Positions 1 through 8,154 of a stretch of DNA of 51,296 bases are shown here, one piece after another. Position numbers and translations under genes: made by a program. Under the pieces are notes generated by a model. That model saw nothing but the letters and a program-made list of their open reading frames with translations, was not told the DNA's origin and did no database searches. Position 1 is the stretch's first letter, and each line of letters starts with the position of its first letter. The stretch is from AM-0621 sp964386705. Its GTDB lineage: Bacteria; Planctomycetota; Planctomycetia; Planctomycetales; Planctomycetaceae. The stretch covers positions 1 through 51,296 of the forward strand of contig CAYLTY010000032.1 in assembly GCA_964386705.1 (NCBI GenBank). The letters are read 5' to 3'.

Positions 1-203
1 GCCAACGACCCGAATCCAAAATCTCTCAATGCCCGCATCATTCGCTCGGCATTGGCTTTTGTCGGATCAATCCACACGTCGAGATCTTTTGTGTATCGCG
101 GGTGGCCATGCATAGCGACGGCGTAACCTCCGACGATGAGATACCTCACCTCATTGTCGTTTAACGATTGTACAAACTCTTTGAAGTCTCGGCTCAACCC
201 CAT
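1..203 (-). CDS. Nucleotidyltransferase, N-terminal part (cut by window start)
   Basis: The reading frame runs off the left edge, leaving 67 complete codons. It begins MGLSRDFKEF and holds the motif LIVGGYAVAMHGHPR followed by TKDLDVW. This is the GG-x-A-...-DxD core of MNT/AbiEii-like nucleotidyltransferases, in which the DxD pair binds the metal and nucleotide. The start is an ATG at 203; homologues as I know them begin the same way, a few residues before a DFxEF segment. The gene starts inside the end of the small gene at 151-381 and overlaps it by 53 bases, so the two are surely co-transcribed. A toxin-antitoxin-like role is inferred only from family resemblance and pairing; the C-terminal half is not visible. 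Confidence 0.75.
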   Translation of the reverse strand, partial: MGLSRDFKEFVQSLNDNEVRYLIVGGYAVAMHGHPRYTKDLDVWIDPTKANAERMMRALRDFGFGSL

Positions 204-381
204 GCTGCCACCCGTGATACTCGCGGCGAATCTCTTCGACTGCGTCCCATCGTGCCTGCGGTGGCTGAGAAAGCCAATACTCAAGATCCCCCTGCTCCTC
301 CCCTAAGCGGAGTACCTTTACAACTGGGAACACTTGTCGATCGGAGGCCGGACGTTCAAAAGCTGATCCTGGAGACTTCAC
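151..381 (-). CDS. Small partner protein of the nucleotidyltransferase
   Basis: A 76-residue protein with a short basic N-terminus, a conserved-looking core (EEQGDLEYWLS, RWDAVEEIRREYHGW) and a basic end (RLQRVCTIVKRQ). No ATG lies in frame upstream of the core. A GTG at 381 is preceded by GGGAAG with 7-base spacing, which is why I chose it over the TTG at 402. Proteins ending in an RLQRV-type segment commonly sit just before nucleotidyltransferase genes, and this one overlaps that gene by 53 bases. It is probably the partner or antidote of the enzyme; that role is inference. No catalytic motif is visible. Confidence 0.65.
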   Translation of the reverse strand: MKSPGSAFERPASDRQVFPVVKVLRLGEEQGDLEYWLSQPPQARWDAVEEIRREYHGWQHGVEPRLQRVCTIVKRQ

Positions 382-450
382 GTAGTTACTTCCCGCCAAC
401 AAAGAACGGAACGCAGATTAGTCTGAGCCAGTCACCAGCCGAACGACCTG

Positions 451-483
451 GCAGAGCGAGGGACCGTGCACCCCTCGCTCTGC
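451..483 (-). terminator. Strong hairpin between convergent-end and next unit
   Basis: A 12-bp perfect stem (GCAGAGCGAGGG at 451-462 with CCCTCGCTCTGC at 472-483) closes a 9-base loop. It lies 28 bases beyond the stop of the large secreted protein at 512-3280 and before the small gene starting at 381, on the same strand. It has no clear T-run on that strand, so it may act as a transcript 3-prime stabiliser rather than a classical intrinsic terminator. Confidence 0.45.
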
Positions 484-511
484 TTATTCAAGCGAACGGC
501 CGTCGTAGGGC

Positions 512-3280
512 CTACTTCTTCGCAGCCTTCACTCGGCGGTCCAACGTCTTGTTGGTTTCGTCAAGTTGGTGCTTGAGGTATGCGTCTTGGGGATGGATGA
601 GCGACTCGACGGCGACTTCGGCGGCTTTCGCGGCGTCGGCTCCGTTAAAGTAGCTCAAGGCCCAAATAGCCTGCAGGCGAACTCGAGGATGCTCGTCGTT
701 GACTTGAGCACTCAGGAGTTCCAGCGGAGCTGGTACACGGTCTCGCCAGTAGGTCAGGACGCGAGTTGCCGCGGCGCGGGCTCGGAAGTCCTTGGCCTTG
801 AGGACCGACTTCAGCAGGTCCACATCGACGACGTTATGGCTCTGGTGCAACCACAGGCCTTCGAGGACATGGTGCTCGTAGTCGGCATCCGCCTTGTCGA
901 GACCTGCCAGCCACTTCTTCGTAGCTGCGATCACTTCAGCAGTTGGGCGACCAGTCAGCTCAATGCGAGCGCGGTGACGGACTCGGTCGTCCTTCTCCTT
1001 GAGAGCGTTCAACAAAGCGTCCACCGGCTGACCGGCGATGGGCAGAGGCTTCAGCAGGTCGCGGCCTTCGTAACGAACTCGGTACACGCGGCCATGATCG
1101 TGATCGCGGCTGGGGTCACGCAGGTTGTGCTGCATGTGGCCGATGATGGGGTTTTGCCAGTCCGTGAAATAGATCGCTCCATCAGGACCGATTTCCACAT
1201 CGCCAGGTCGGAAGCTGGGATCGGACGAGAAGACCACAGGTTCAACTTCGGTCGCAGTGAAACTCGAGTCCTTGTCCGCAGGCTTGTATTGCAACATGCC
1301 TTGGAACCCGATCACGTTCAACACCAGAATGTTACCGCGGAACTCTTCGGGGAAGTGGCTGCTGCTCAGCACTTCAGTACCGGAACACGGACGCGTGCGC
1401 TGGTTATAGACCTGCGGCGGACGACCGTGCTTGTTGGGGAAGTCGAGATCACCAGAGAACAGCACGGCGTGATACGGCTGAGATCCGGTGCCGTCCCAAA
1501 CGATGTCTTGGCCCCAACGATCGAAGATATGGCCGTGCGGATTCGCAAAGCCGAACGACACATAGACGTCGAGCTTCTGTGAACGAGGCTCATAGCGGAA
1601 CAGTCCGCCATTGGCGACGCGGCGCGGTCCGCCCCACGGCGTTTCGATCTGGCTATGATGGAACGTACCTTCCTGCATGTAGAACGCTCCACCCGGATCC
1701 ATCACAAAACTGTTGATCGTGTGGTGGGTGTCAGCAGTATCAAAACCGTGAGCGACTCGTTCCTTCACGTCGTACTTGTCGTCGCCGTTGGTGTCCTTGA
1801 GGAACAGTAGGTCGGGACCTTGAGCGACCAGCACGCCGCCGTTCCAGAACTCGAAACCGGTCGGGTTATGAATGTCGCCGGCGAAGGTCTTGCAGACATC
1901 TGCCTTACCGTCGCCGTTTGTGTCTTCGAGGATCAGCAGCCGGTCGTCCATCGGCTCGGTAGGCTTCCAGTGCGGGTAGGTTCGCCAGCAAGCGACCCAC
2001 AAACGGCCCTTCGTGTCGAAGGCCATCTGCACCGGCTTAGTCAGCTCGGGGAACATCGACTCGTCAGCAAAGAGTTCGACCTTCATGCCCTTATGCACGG
2101 TCATTTTCGAGATGGCTTCGTCGCCACCTTTCAAGAAGACGTGCTTGCCACCAGGCAGCGGACCTGGCTTGTTCGAGATGACGGGGATGAACTCAGACAG
2201 ATTGTTGTCTTCTGCCTTGGCATCGCCACCTTTCGCAACAGCCCAAGTGACCTTGTCGCGATTAGCCGTCAGTTGATCGAGCACATCCAGTTCACGCTGC
2301 CCGACTGAGTAGTTCGACAGGCCGTTACCGTAGCCCCCTGCCCCTTCGGAAAACTTCAGGAACGCGCGGTCGCCGTAGGTCGAAAAGCCATCGGTCACTC
2401 GATAGCGGTTGTACCAGTAAAAATTCTTGTCGTTGACGGCCTTTCGCAGCTTCTCAAGTGCCGCACCGTCCCGCTTGATCATCGGACCATTTGGAAACAG
2501 GCCCGTCTCAGCGACAGAAGCAATCAGCGCATCACCCAGGTCATTTTGATGGATGCCGTTGATCGTCGAAGACTTGCCAGGTTGCTTCTCTTCGCCAGCA
2601 GTTACCGCGAAAAGATTCACGAACTCGACCTTGTTGGCCTTAGCCACTTCAGCCAGCGCGTCCGAATACATCTTGATACGCTTGTTGGATTCATCCACTT
2701 GCGCCTTGGTGGGCAAGTTGGGATCAGCGATGTATTCCTGAGCAATTGGCGAGAACATCACGAGCTTCGGTGCGGACTTGCCGTTGTACTTCTGGCTGAG
2801 CGTGTGCTTGACGAAGTCTTCGGCGTTCTTCTTGAAGTTCGCGAGACCTGCTTCACCGGCCTGCGATTCGTTGTAACCGTAGAACGCAAAGACCACGTCG
2901 GCCTTGGTGTTGGTCAGCTCAAAACGATTCGTGCGAACCTTGCCTTCGTCACGCGGCGAAAGCTTGCTGGGTTGAGGACACGGAGCGCTACCGCTGAGCC
3001 ATTCGTCATGCGAGCCGAACGACATCGACCGCAGTCGCGAATTGAAATTGCGGAAGCCGTCGATCTCATCGCCCGAGTAACCGAGGTTGCGGAAGACCAG
3101 TTCGTGATCGGGGAACCGCGACAGCAAGCGAGCTTCCAGCCAACCGTAGTGCTGCATGCGTTCGGCAACAGTGCCGCCCACGATGCAGATATGGTCTCCC
3201 TTATTGAGTTCCAGTCCAAACGCTTGAGCAGCCGAAGCCGCGACCAGCAAGAAGCTGGCCAGGAACGCTTTCTTCAACAT
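512..3280 (-). CDS. PVC-type membrane-bound dehydrogenase domain protein with SGNH-like N-domain and HEAT repeats
   Basis: A 922-residue exported protein. Residues 1-20 form a signal peptide (MLKKAFLASFLLVAASAAQA). Residues about 25-265 resemble an SGNH hydrolase, but the usual GDS block reads GGT (34-36). The blocks YGYNES (134-139) and GIHQND (242-247) are kept. Residues about 395-750 form the PVC dehydrogenase/glucose-sorbosone-dehydrogenase-like beta-propeller, with DTNGDGKADV and a second NGDDKYDV calcium-loop-like segment. The last 140 residues are HEAT-like. Many relatives end in a cytochrome c domain; this one has no CxxCH. I chose the ATG at 3280 because the signal peptide starts there; an upstream in-frame start at 3337 would spoil it. 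The substrate is unknown; these proteins are usually linked to periplasmic sugar or sulfated-glycan metabolism. Confidence 0.85.
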   Translation of the reverse strand: MLKKAFLASFLLVAASAAQAFGLELNKGDHICIVGGTVAERMQHYGWLEARLLSRFPDHELVFRNLGYSGDEIDGFRNFNSRLRSMSFGSHDEWLSGSAPCPQPSKLSPRDEGKVRTNRFELTNTKADVVFAFYGYNESQAGEAGLANFKKNAEDFVKHTLSQKYNGKSAPKLVMFSPIAQEYIADPNLPTKAQVDESNKRIKMYSDALAEVAKANKVEFVNLFAVTAGEEKQPGKSSTINGIHQNDLGDALIASVAETGLFPNGPMIKRDGAALEKLRKAVNDKNFYWYNRYRVTDGFSTYGDRAFLKFSEGAGGYGNGLSNYSVGQRELDVLDQLTANRDKVTWAVAKGGDAKAEDNNLSEFIPVISNKPGPLPGGKHVFLKGGDEAISKMTVHKGMKVELFADESMFPELTKPVQMAFDTKGRLWVACWRTYPHWKPTEPMDDRLLILEDTNGDGKADVCKTFAGDIHNPTGFEFWNGGVLVAQGPDLLFLKDTNGDDKYDVKERVAHGFDTADTHHTINSFVMDPGGAFYMQEGTFHHSQIETPWGGPRRVANGGLFRYEPRSQKLDVYVSFGFANPHGHIFDRWGQDIVWDGTGSQPYHAVLFSGDLDFPNKHGRPPQVYNQRTRPCSGTEVLSSSHFPEEFRGNILVLNVIGFQGMLQYKPADKDSSFTATEVEPVVFSSDPSFRPGDVEIGPDGAIYFTDWQNPIIGHMQHNLRDPSRDHDHGRVYRVRYEGRDLLKPLPIAGQPVDALLNALKEKDDRVRHRARIELTGRPTAEVIAATKKWLAGLDKADADYEHHVLEGLWLHQSHNVVDVDLLKSVLKAKDFRARAAATRVLTYWRDRVPAPLELLSAQVNDEHPRVRLQAIWALSYFNGADAAKAAEVAVESLIHPQDAYLKHQLDETNKTLDRRVKAAKK

Positions 3281-3722
3281 GAGGCAGGCTCCACCAGAGG
3301 ATTTTGTGCTGCGGTGAGTCGTGACGTGTGGCAGCAATTCACTGCACGCAGATCACGTCGCACGACAAGCAATTCAACGACCAACCATCGCGACAAGGAG
3401 AAATCCCTTCTCACCACCGCAACAGCAGACTGTCGATCGCGCCGAACCATCGGTCACGAGGGGGACGGAAAGTATGGCAAACACCGGCCCGCACAGCACG
3501 CGACCGGCTGAAAAGAGTGACCCGAAAGTCCAGAAGAAGATTCGGTCTGTTTTCATCGCCCATCAAGGTTTCCGGAATCGTTCCAGTCACCGCAACCCTG
3601 ACAACTCGCAAGTCGTTTTTGGTTGAGTGAGTTGCGATGGCATCGGTCAGCGTTTCAACTTTCAAACACGTCGGTTCGCCAGATTCGCTCAATGCAGACG
3701 CTCAACTCTCAGGAGTCACGAC
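3281..3722. other. Divergent intergenic region, 442 bases
   Basis: This stretch separates two divergent genes, the secreted propeller protein on the minus strand and the oxidoreductase on the plus strand, and must hold both promoters. Several overlapping open frames cross it, but none has a recognisable motif or good ribosome binding site. A clear AGGAG at 3711-3715 serves the oxidoreductase. I see no convincing operator or structured RNA. Confidence 0.5.
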
Positions 3723-4823
3723 ATGGCCAAGTACAAAGTCGCGATCATCGGCAGTACGGGACGAGGCAACTACGGCCACGGTCTGGGCGACGTCTGGAAA
3801 ACGCTCGACAACTGCGAAGTCGTCGCCATCGCAGACGACAATGAGGCCGGCCGCACCAAGACAATGCCGATCGTGGGGGCTCAACGAGCCTACGCCGACT
3901 ATCGGGAGATGCTGTCGAAAGAGAAGCCGCAGATCGTGGCAGTCTGTCCGCGCTGGGTTGATCAGCATCGCGACATGGCCATTACCTGTGCCGAACACGG
4001 CTGCCACATGTATATGGAAAAACCTTTCTGCCGCGACCTCGCCGAAGCTGATGAAATCATTCGAGCTTGCGAGATGCGGCACATCAAGCTGGCTGTCGCT
4101 CACATCAGCCGGTACTCGCCGCAACTGCAGATCATCAAGAGCCTGATTCGTGGCGGCGAGATCGGTGACGTGATGGAAGTGCGAGCACGCGGCAAAGAAG
4201 ACGCTCGCGGCGGTACCGAGGATCTCTGGGTACTCGGCTCACACGTGCTTGACATCATGCGTGCTGTGTCGGGCGAGCCGGAGTCTTGCTTCGCGACACT
4301 CTTTGAGAAAGGCGAGCGCGTCACCAAACAACACATCCGCCCCGGAAACGAAGGCTTGGGACCGTTCGCCGGCGACCACGTCGACGCCATGTACCGTTTC
4401 AAGAACGGCATCACGGGATACTTTTCGTCTCGCAAGTCCGCTGGCGGAAATCCCAGCCGCTTCGGCCTGCGCATCTATGGTTCGAAGGGCATCATCGACA
4501 CGACTTCTGGCTACGCGAATCCAGCCTTCCTGCTGAAGGACAGCGGCTGGATGGCAGCACGGTCGGCACCCAAGTGGCAGGTGATTTCATCAAACGGCAT
4601 CGATAAGCCCGAAACAATAACTGCTCAAGGCTACGAAGGCGGCAACCCGGCGGCAGCGAAGGACCTCATCGAAGCGATCGAGAAAGACCGACAACCGCTC
4701 TGCAGCATGTATGAAGCTCGCGGAGCCATCGAGATGATCCTTGCGACGTTCGACTCACATCGTCAGGCGAAACCGGTCGCGATGCCACTGGCGACCAAGC
4801 AGAACGCGCTCACATTGCTGTAA
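3723..4823 (+). CDS. Gfo/Idh/MocA-family oxidoreductase
   Basis: A 366-residue NAD(P)-dependent sugar or inositol dehydrogenase-like enzyme. The N-terminus is a Rossmann fold (YKVAIIGSTGRGNYGHG). The family signature EKP lies at residues 99-101 (MEKPFCRDLAEAD), whose lysine normally assists catalysis. The C-terminal half is the usual alpha/beta substrate domain (GLRIYGSKGIIDT). The start at 3723 is set by AGGAG seven bases upstream. There is no signal peptide, so it is cytoplasmic. Its downstream neighbour is a secreted esterase on the same strand, and the divergent gene is a secreted propeller protein, which fits carbohydrate use. The exact substrate cannot be told. Confidence 0.9.
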   Translation: MAKYKVAIIGSTGRGNYGHGLGDVWKTLDNCEVVAIADDNEAGRTKTMPIVGAQRAYADYREMLSKEKPQIVAVCPRWVDQHRDMAITCAEHGCHMYMEKPFCRDLAEADEIIRACEMRHIKLAVAHISRYSPQLQIIKSLIRGGEIGDVMEVRARGKEDARGGTEDLWVLGSHVLDIMRAVSGEPESCFATLFEKGERVTKQHIRPGNEGLGPFAGDHVDAMYRFKNGITGYFSSRKSAGGNPSRFGLRIYGSKGIIDTTSGYANPAFLLKDSGWMAARSAPKWQVISSNGIDKPETITAQGYEGGNPAAAKDLIEAIEKDRQPLCSMYEARGAIEMILATFDSHRQAKPVAMPLATKQNALTLL

Positions 4824-4863
4824 GCTTCTTGGGGTGGACGTCAGCGAACTTGAGAAAGAATCG

Positions 4864-4920
4864 GGGTGCCACTGGCTCCGCCAGTGCCCAATTCTTGCAC
4901 TGGCAGAGCCAGTGGCACCC
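4864..4920. repeat. Nested palindrome A (GTGCCACTGGC type)
   Basis: Two 24-base arms, 4864-4887 and 4897-4920, are reverse complements of each other with one mismatch, around a 9-base spacer. Each arm is also a hairpin by itself (CACTGGC tcc GCCAGTG). The DNA or RNA can therefore fold either as one long stem or as two side-by-side hairpins. It sits between two plus-strand genes. Repeats of this GTGCCACTGGC type are, from memory, common between genes in planctomycetes. It is REP-like by structure. Confidence 0.75.
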
Positions 4921-4972
4921 GCGTGATGAGCGCCGCTTGCGCTCCAGAACGGGCCATGGCGGAGTGAACGTT

Positions 4973-5893
4973 ATGAGGATCAAATTTTCTTATGCCGTGG
5001 TGAGTGCAGCCGGATCCTTTAGGGCGATCGGCAAAGCCACGTGCCTTCTGATGCTGCTATTCCTCACTCCAACGGCCTGGGCTCAGAACGCTGACTCGCC
5101 CCGACCATCAGCAATTGTGAACGTGTGGCCAAACGGGAAGATGCCGGGGCGAGGAGCGAAGGAATCAGAAGCGGACGTCCCATCCAAGGGCGATGGATTT
5201 CAGCGAATCACCAACATCAGCCGCCCTACCCTGACGGTGTTCCCAGCACCGAAGAAGGATGCGCCCGCACCGGCGATGATCGTCTGCCCTGGCGGCGGCT
5301 ACAGCTATGTGGTCTACGACAAGGAGGGCACGGAGATCGCAGCGTGGCTGAATTCCAACGGCATCAGTGCGTTGGTCTTGAAATATCGCACTCCCAATAA
5401 CCGCGACGGTGCTCTGCAGGACATCCAGCGCGCCTTAAGTCTCACTCGTGAGCACGCAGCCGACTGGAACATTGATCCCAAGCGACTGGGAGTCATCGGT
5501 TTCTCGGCCGGTGGCAATCTTGCCGCGAGATCTAGCACGCTCTTCGATTCGCGGTCCTATCCGGTCATTGACTCGGTTGACCAGAAGAGCTGCCGTCCGG
5601 ATTTCGCAGTCCTGGTTTATCCGGCCTATCTGGATGACAAGAACGGACAGGTGGCGTCGAATCTCAATTTGAAGGCCAGCATTCCAGCTACGCTGATCGT
5701 GCACAGCGAGGACGACAAAACTCACGTCACCGGCAGCAAGGTCTATCATGCGGCACTCGACGAAGCCAAAGTGGCCCACGAGTTCAAGCTCTACCCCACC
5801 GGCGGCCACGGCTATGGCCTGCGTTGCACCAAAGAGGCCAAGGCTTGGCCGGAAGACGCTCTGCAGTGGCTGCACATGATTGGTATTCGGTAA
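4973..5893 (+). CDS. Secreted alpha/beta hydrolase (acetyl-xylan or feruloyl esterase-like)
   Basis: A 306-residue protein with a signal peptide ending at TAWAQ. The oxyanion motif CPGGGYSYV is followed by the nucleophile elbow GFSAGG (residues about 176-181, Ser178), an acid segment SEDDKTH near 245 and the catalytic His in GGHGYG near 278. This order matches the BD-FAE/acetyl-esterase group of carbohydrate esterases, which remove acyl groups from plant or algal polysaccharides. I placed the start at the ATG at 4973, where a signal peptide begins and GGAG lies upstream; the open frame extends further back through palindrome A but that part is not protein-like. It probably works with the preceding oxidoreductase in glycan use. 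Confidence 0.85.
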   Translation: MRIKFSYAVVSAAGSFRAIGKATCLLMLLFLTPTAWAQNADSPRPSAIVNVWPNGKMPGRGAKESEADVPSKGDGFQRITNISRPTLTVFPAPKKDAPAPAMIVCPGGGYSYVVYDKEGTEIAAWLNSNGISALVLKYRTPNNRDGALQDIQRALSLTREHAADWNIDPKRLGVIGFSAGGNLAARSSTLFDSRSYPVIDSVDQKSCRPDFAVLVYPAYLDDKNGQVASNLNLKASIPATLIVHSEDDKTHVTGSKVYHAALDEAKVAHEFKLYPTGGHGYGLRCTKEAKAWPEDALQWLHMIGIR

Positions 5894-5900
5894 CGGAAAG

Positions 5901-5935
5901 TTCCTTCGCGGCTCCGCGCCTTCGCGTGAGAAATA
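5901..5935. repeat. Short GC-rich repeat unit with hairpin between convergent genes
   Basis: This convergent gap contains CTTCGCGGCTCCGCGCCTTCGCG, in which CTTCGCG occurs twice and CGCGG pairs with CCGCG. I recall the same phrase as a dispersed intergenic repeat in several bacterial genomes, but only one copy is in this window, so its repeat status rests on memory. It may act as a bidirectional terminator between the esterase and the serine hydrolase. Confidence 0.3.
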
Positions 5936-5942
5936 GTTCTGA

Positions 5943-7055
5943 CTATGTGACTGCTGCTGCGACTTTATCGGCGGCGAGGTCTCGCGGATGTGGTTTAACG
6001 GCACGCGCTGGCAGCGACGTCAGCACCACGCAGATTGTTCCACTGACAGGGTCGGCCCAGGCGATCGTGCCCGTCGACCCCGTATGGCCGAAAGTCTTCT
6101 CCGAGCAACCTGCGTTTCCGGCAGCCTTGCCAACGTTCAGTCCCAGCCCGCGTTGAGTTTCCCCGGGCGGATTATGGTTGGTCGTCATCAGTCGAGCCGT
6201 TTCCGGTTTCACCACGACTCCTTTCTGGAAAAGAAACTCGCCGAGGAAACTCGCGATGTCGGGCGCGGATGCATGTGTGCCTCCCCACGGCGCTCCGAGC
6301 TTTCGCCAATACGGGCTGTTCCAATCCCACTCCTTGGCCGTCGGATCGCCACCTCCGGCTTCAACCGCAGCGAACTCCGTTTGCGCGGGAACAAAGTCTT
6401 CAAGTTTGAATCGGCCCAGGCCTTGAGCCGAATGCTTCATTCCGAGCGGTTGAAAGACGGTTCGATCAACGAGGGTCAGAATATCGGTATTGCTGAGCAG
6501 CTCGGCCACGTGCGCCGCCAGCAAGATGGCCATGCTCGAATACTGATACTTCGAACCCGGAGCGAAGCTCAGCGGCGTGCGAATGGCATGCTCGACAAAT
6601 TCAGATAGTGGCGCATGCTTCTTTCGCAGCACATCGTTCTCAGGCAACTGATCAGGCAGCCCCGAAACGTGAGACAGCAGATGCCGCAGCGTGACTCCAT
6701 CACGTCCTTCACCGGTGAATTTTGGCAGGAACTTCTTCAGCGGGTCGTCGAGCTTGAACGCCCCCTTGTCATAGAGCGTCATCAGCGCCGTCATCGCGAT
6801 GGGCTTTGAAATCGACCCGAGCAGGAACTTCGCATGCTCATCACGAGCTTTCCCGAATGCTCGCGTGAATGACGTTGGCCCCTGGCTCACGTGCAACACG
6901 GCGGCGGCTACCTGGCCTTGGGCAGTGGAGCGAGCCAGCACCTCCGCTGCGGCGTCTAAACGATCCTGTCGCAGCGCTGCGAGCAACGGTGTGCCTAACG
7001 CCGCGATCAATCCGCTCTGAATGAAAGTGCGTCGTTTCATAGCGAGGTCACTCAT
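5943..7055 (-). CDS. Tat-exported serine hydrolase, beta-lactamase family (class C/esterase type)
   Basis: A 370-residue protein. A twin-arginine signal (MKRRTFIQSGLIAALG) starts at residue 6, so the ATG at 7040 is an equally good start. The active-site SxxK is S81-I-S-K84 (LLGSISKP), the second motif is Y172-S-S (YQYSSMA) and the third box is HTGSTG near residue 328, as in EstB-type esterases and D-aminopeptidase-like relatives. Family members hydrolyse esters or D-amino peptides; true beta-lactamase activity is unlikely. It lies 70 bases after a channel gene on the same strand; joint transcription is possible. Confidence 0.87.
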   Translation of the reverse strand: MSDLAMKRRTFIQSGLIAALGTPLLAALRQDRLDAAAEVLARSTAQGQVAAAVLHVSQGPTSFTRAFGKARDEHAKFLLGSISKPIAMTALMTLYDKGAFKLDDPLKKFLPKFTGEGRDGVTLRHLLSHVSGLPDQLPENDVLRKKHAPLSEFVEHAIRTPLSFAPGSKYQYSSMAILLAAHVAELLSNTDILTLVDRTVFQPLGMKHSAQGLGRFKLEDFVPAQTEFAAVEAGGGDPTAKEWDWNSPYWRKLGAPWGGTHASAPDIASFLGEFLFQKGVVVKPETARLMTTNHNPPGETQRGLGLNVGKAAGNAGCSEKTFGHTGSTGTIAWADPVSGTICVVLTSLPARAVKPHPRDLAADKVAAAVT

Positions 7056-7125
7056 TCTGAATACTTGAAGACTGGTCTCTAAGGCGACAACGGGGCAGTG
7101 AACCCAATCGCGGGCACACGTCCGC

Positions 7126-7890
7126 CTAAGCTGCGGGGACCATCAGGCGATAGACGAGAGCCGCAGCGATGGCACCGACGATTGGTCCCAGTACCGGAAT
7201 GGCGGCATATCCCCAATCAGCGTCGCGTTTCCCTTTGATCGGCAACAGCGCATGAGCCAAACGCGGGCCAAGGTCACGCACAGGATTAATGGCGTAACCC
7301 GTCGTGCCTCCCAATGAGAGACCAATAGCGAACACCAGCAGCCCGACTTGCGCCGCTCCGATCGAACCAAGTCCAACTTGGACCTTGGAATTGGCGTCCG
7401 CATTGTCCATTTGAAATGTGGGAGAGACGAACAACAGGACCGTGATCATCAACACGAACGTCCCCAGTGCTTCGCAAAAAAAGTTGCGAGGTAAGTTTCG
7501 AATGTTGGGACTCGTGCAAAACGTTGCCAGCTTGAGGTCCGGATCAGACGTGGCGTCGTAGTGGTCCTGATAAAACAAATAGACCAAGACAGCGCCCAAA
7601 AAAGCTCCTGACAGTTGAGCGGCGAGATATCCCGGTGCCTTCGCGGCGGCAAACTTACCGGCTGCAACCAGCCCGATTGTGACCGCTGAGTTGAGATGCG
7701 CGCCGCTGAATTCATTGACGCCCGCGACTCCAACGAACACGGCAAAGGCCCAGCCGGCAGTAATCACAATCCAGCCGGCGCCGTGACCTTTGGTTTTCTC
7801 CAGCAGGACATTGGCAACCACGCCGTTTCCGAGCAGCACCAGGATCGCGGTCCCCAGAAACTCAGCCAGATATGCAGACATGCGGGCCAT
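7126..7890 (-). CDS. MIP-family aquaglyceroporin with altered NPA motifs
   Basis: A 254-residue membrane protein with six hydrophobic segments and the two half-helix loops of the aquaporin/GlpF family. The first loop reads SGAHLNSAV, so NPA is NSA (67-69). The second reads INPVRDLGPR, so NPA is NPV (202-204). The Arg205 filter residue is kept and Asp206 follows it, which is the glycerol-facilitator signature rather than the water-channel one. It should carry glycerol or other small neutral solutes across the inner membrane. The start is the ATG at 7890 (MARMSAYLAEF); a TTG-like extension upstream to 7944 adds residues unlike the family. Exact transport specificity is unknown. Confidence 0.87.
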   Translation of the reverse strand: MARMSAYLAEFLGTAILVLLGNGVVANVLLEKTKGHGAGWIVITAGWAFAVFVGVAGVNEFSGAHLNSAVTIGLVAAGKFAAAKAPGYLAAQLSGAFLGAVLVYLFYQDHYDATSDPDLKLATFCTSPNIRNLPRNFFCEALGTFVLMITVLLFVSPTFQMDNADANSKVQVGLGSIGAAQVGLLVFAIGLSLGGTTGYAINPVRDLGPRLAHALLPIKGKRDADWGYAAIPVLGPIVGAIAAALVYRLMVPAA

Positions 7891-7999
7891 CCCATCGTGA
7901 GTGGACTGGTTCACCAGAGTTGAAGTGACCAGTAATATAGCCACGCCTGCCAGACCCGCGAGCTTGCGGAGACCTCGTGGCCCAAGGCACCGATGATCC

Positions 8000-8059
8000 G
8001 TAGCATGGACGCACCGTCCGTGCGTAATGGCTGCAGCACGGACGGGGCGTCCATGCTAC
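8000..8059. repeat. Nested palindrome B (GCATGGACG type)
   Basis: Arms 8000-8023 and 8036-8059 are 24 bases each and are reverse complements with one mismatch, around a 12-base spacer. Each arm also folds alone as GCATGGACG cac CGTCCGTGC with one wobble pair. The architecture matches palindromes A and C though the sequence differs. It lies between pyc and the channel gene, both on the minus strand. Confidence 0.75.
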
Positions 8060-8111
8060 AGACTACTACGACAGACATCCCACGATGCTCACAATCAGGA
8101 TCTGCAGCGTA

Positions 8112-8130
8112 CGGACGCGAGACGCGTCCG
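8112..8130 (-). terminator. Hairpin downstream of pyc
   Basis: A perfect 8-bp stem CGGACGCG/CGCGTCCG closes a three-base AGA loop, 25 bases beyond the pyc stop codon. It has no T-run. Together with palindrome B further on, it may end or protect the pyc transcript. Confidence 0.4.
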
Positions 8131-8154
8131 CCACGATCGCAGTTCCCCGATGGG

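Noticed and set aside
566..1582. 338-codon plus-strand open frame
   Set aside because: It is antisense to the secreted propeller protein, whose domains are clear; the sequence has no motif and arises from high G+C third positions.
2546..3511. 321-codon plus-strand frame
   Set aside because: Antisense to the signal peptide and SGNH-like part of the gene at 512-3280 and its leader; no domain seen.
5943..7055. Antibiotic-resistance beta-lactamase
   Set aside because: The motif set (SISK, YSS, HTGSTG) and the Tat signal fit EstB-type esterases or peptidases; nothing supports resistance.
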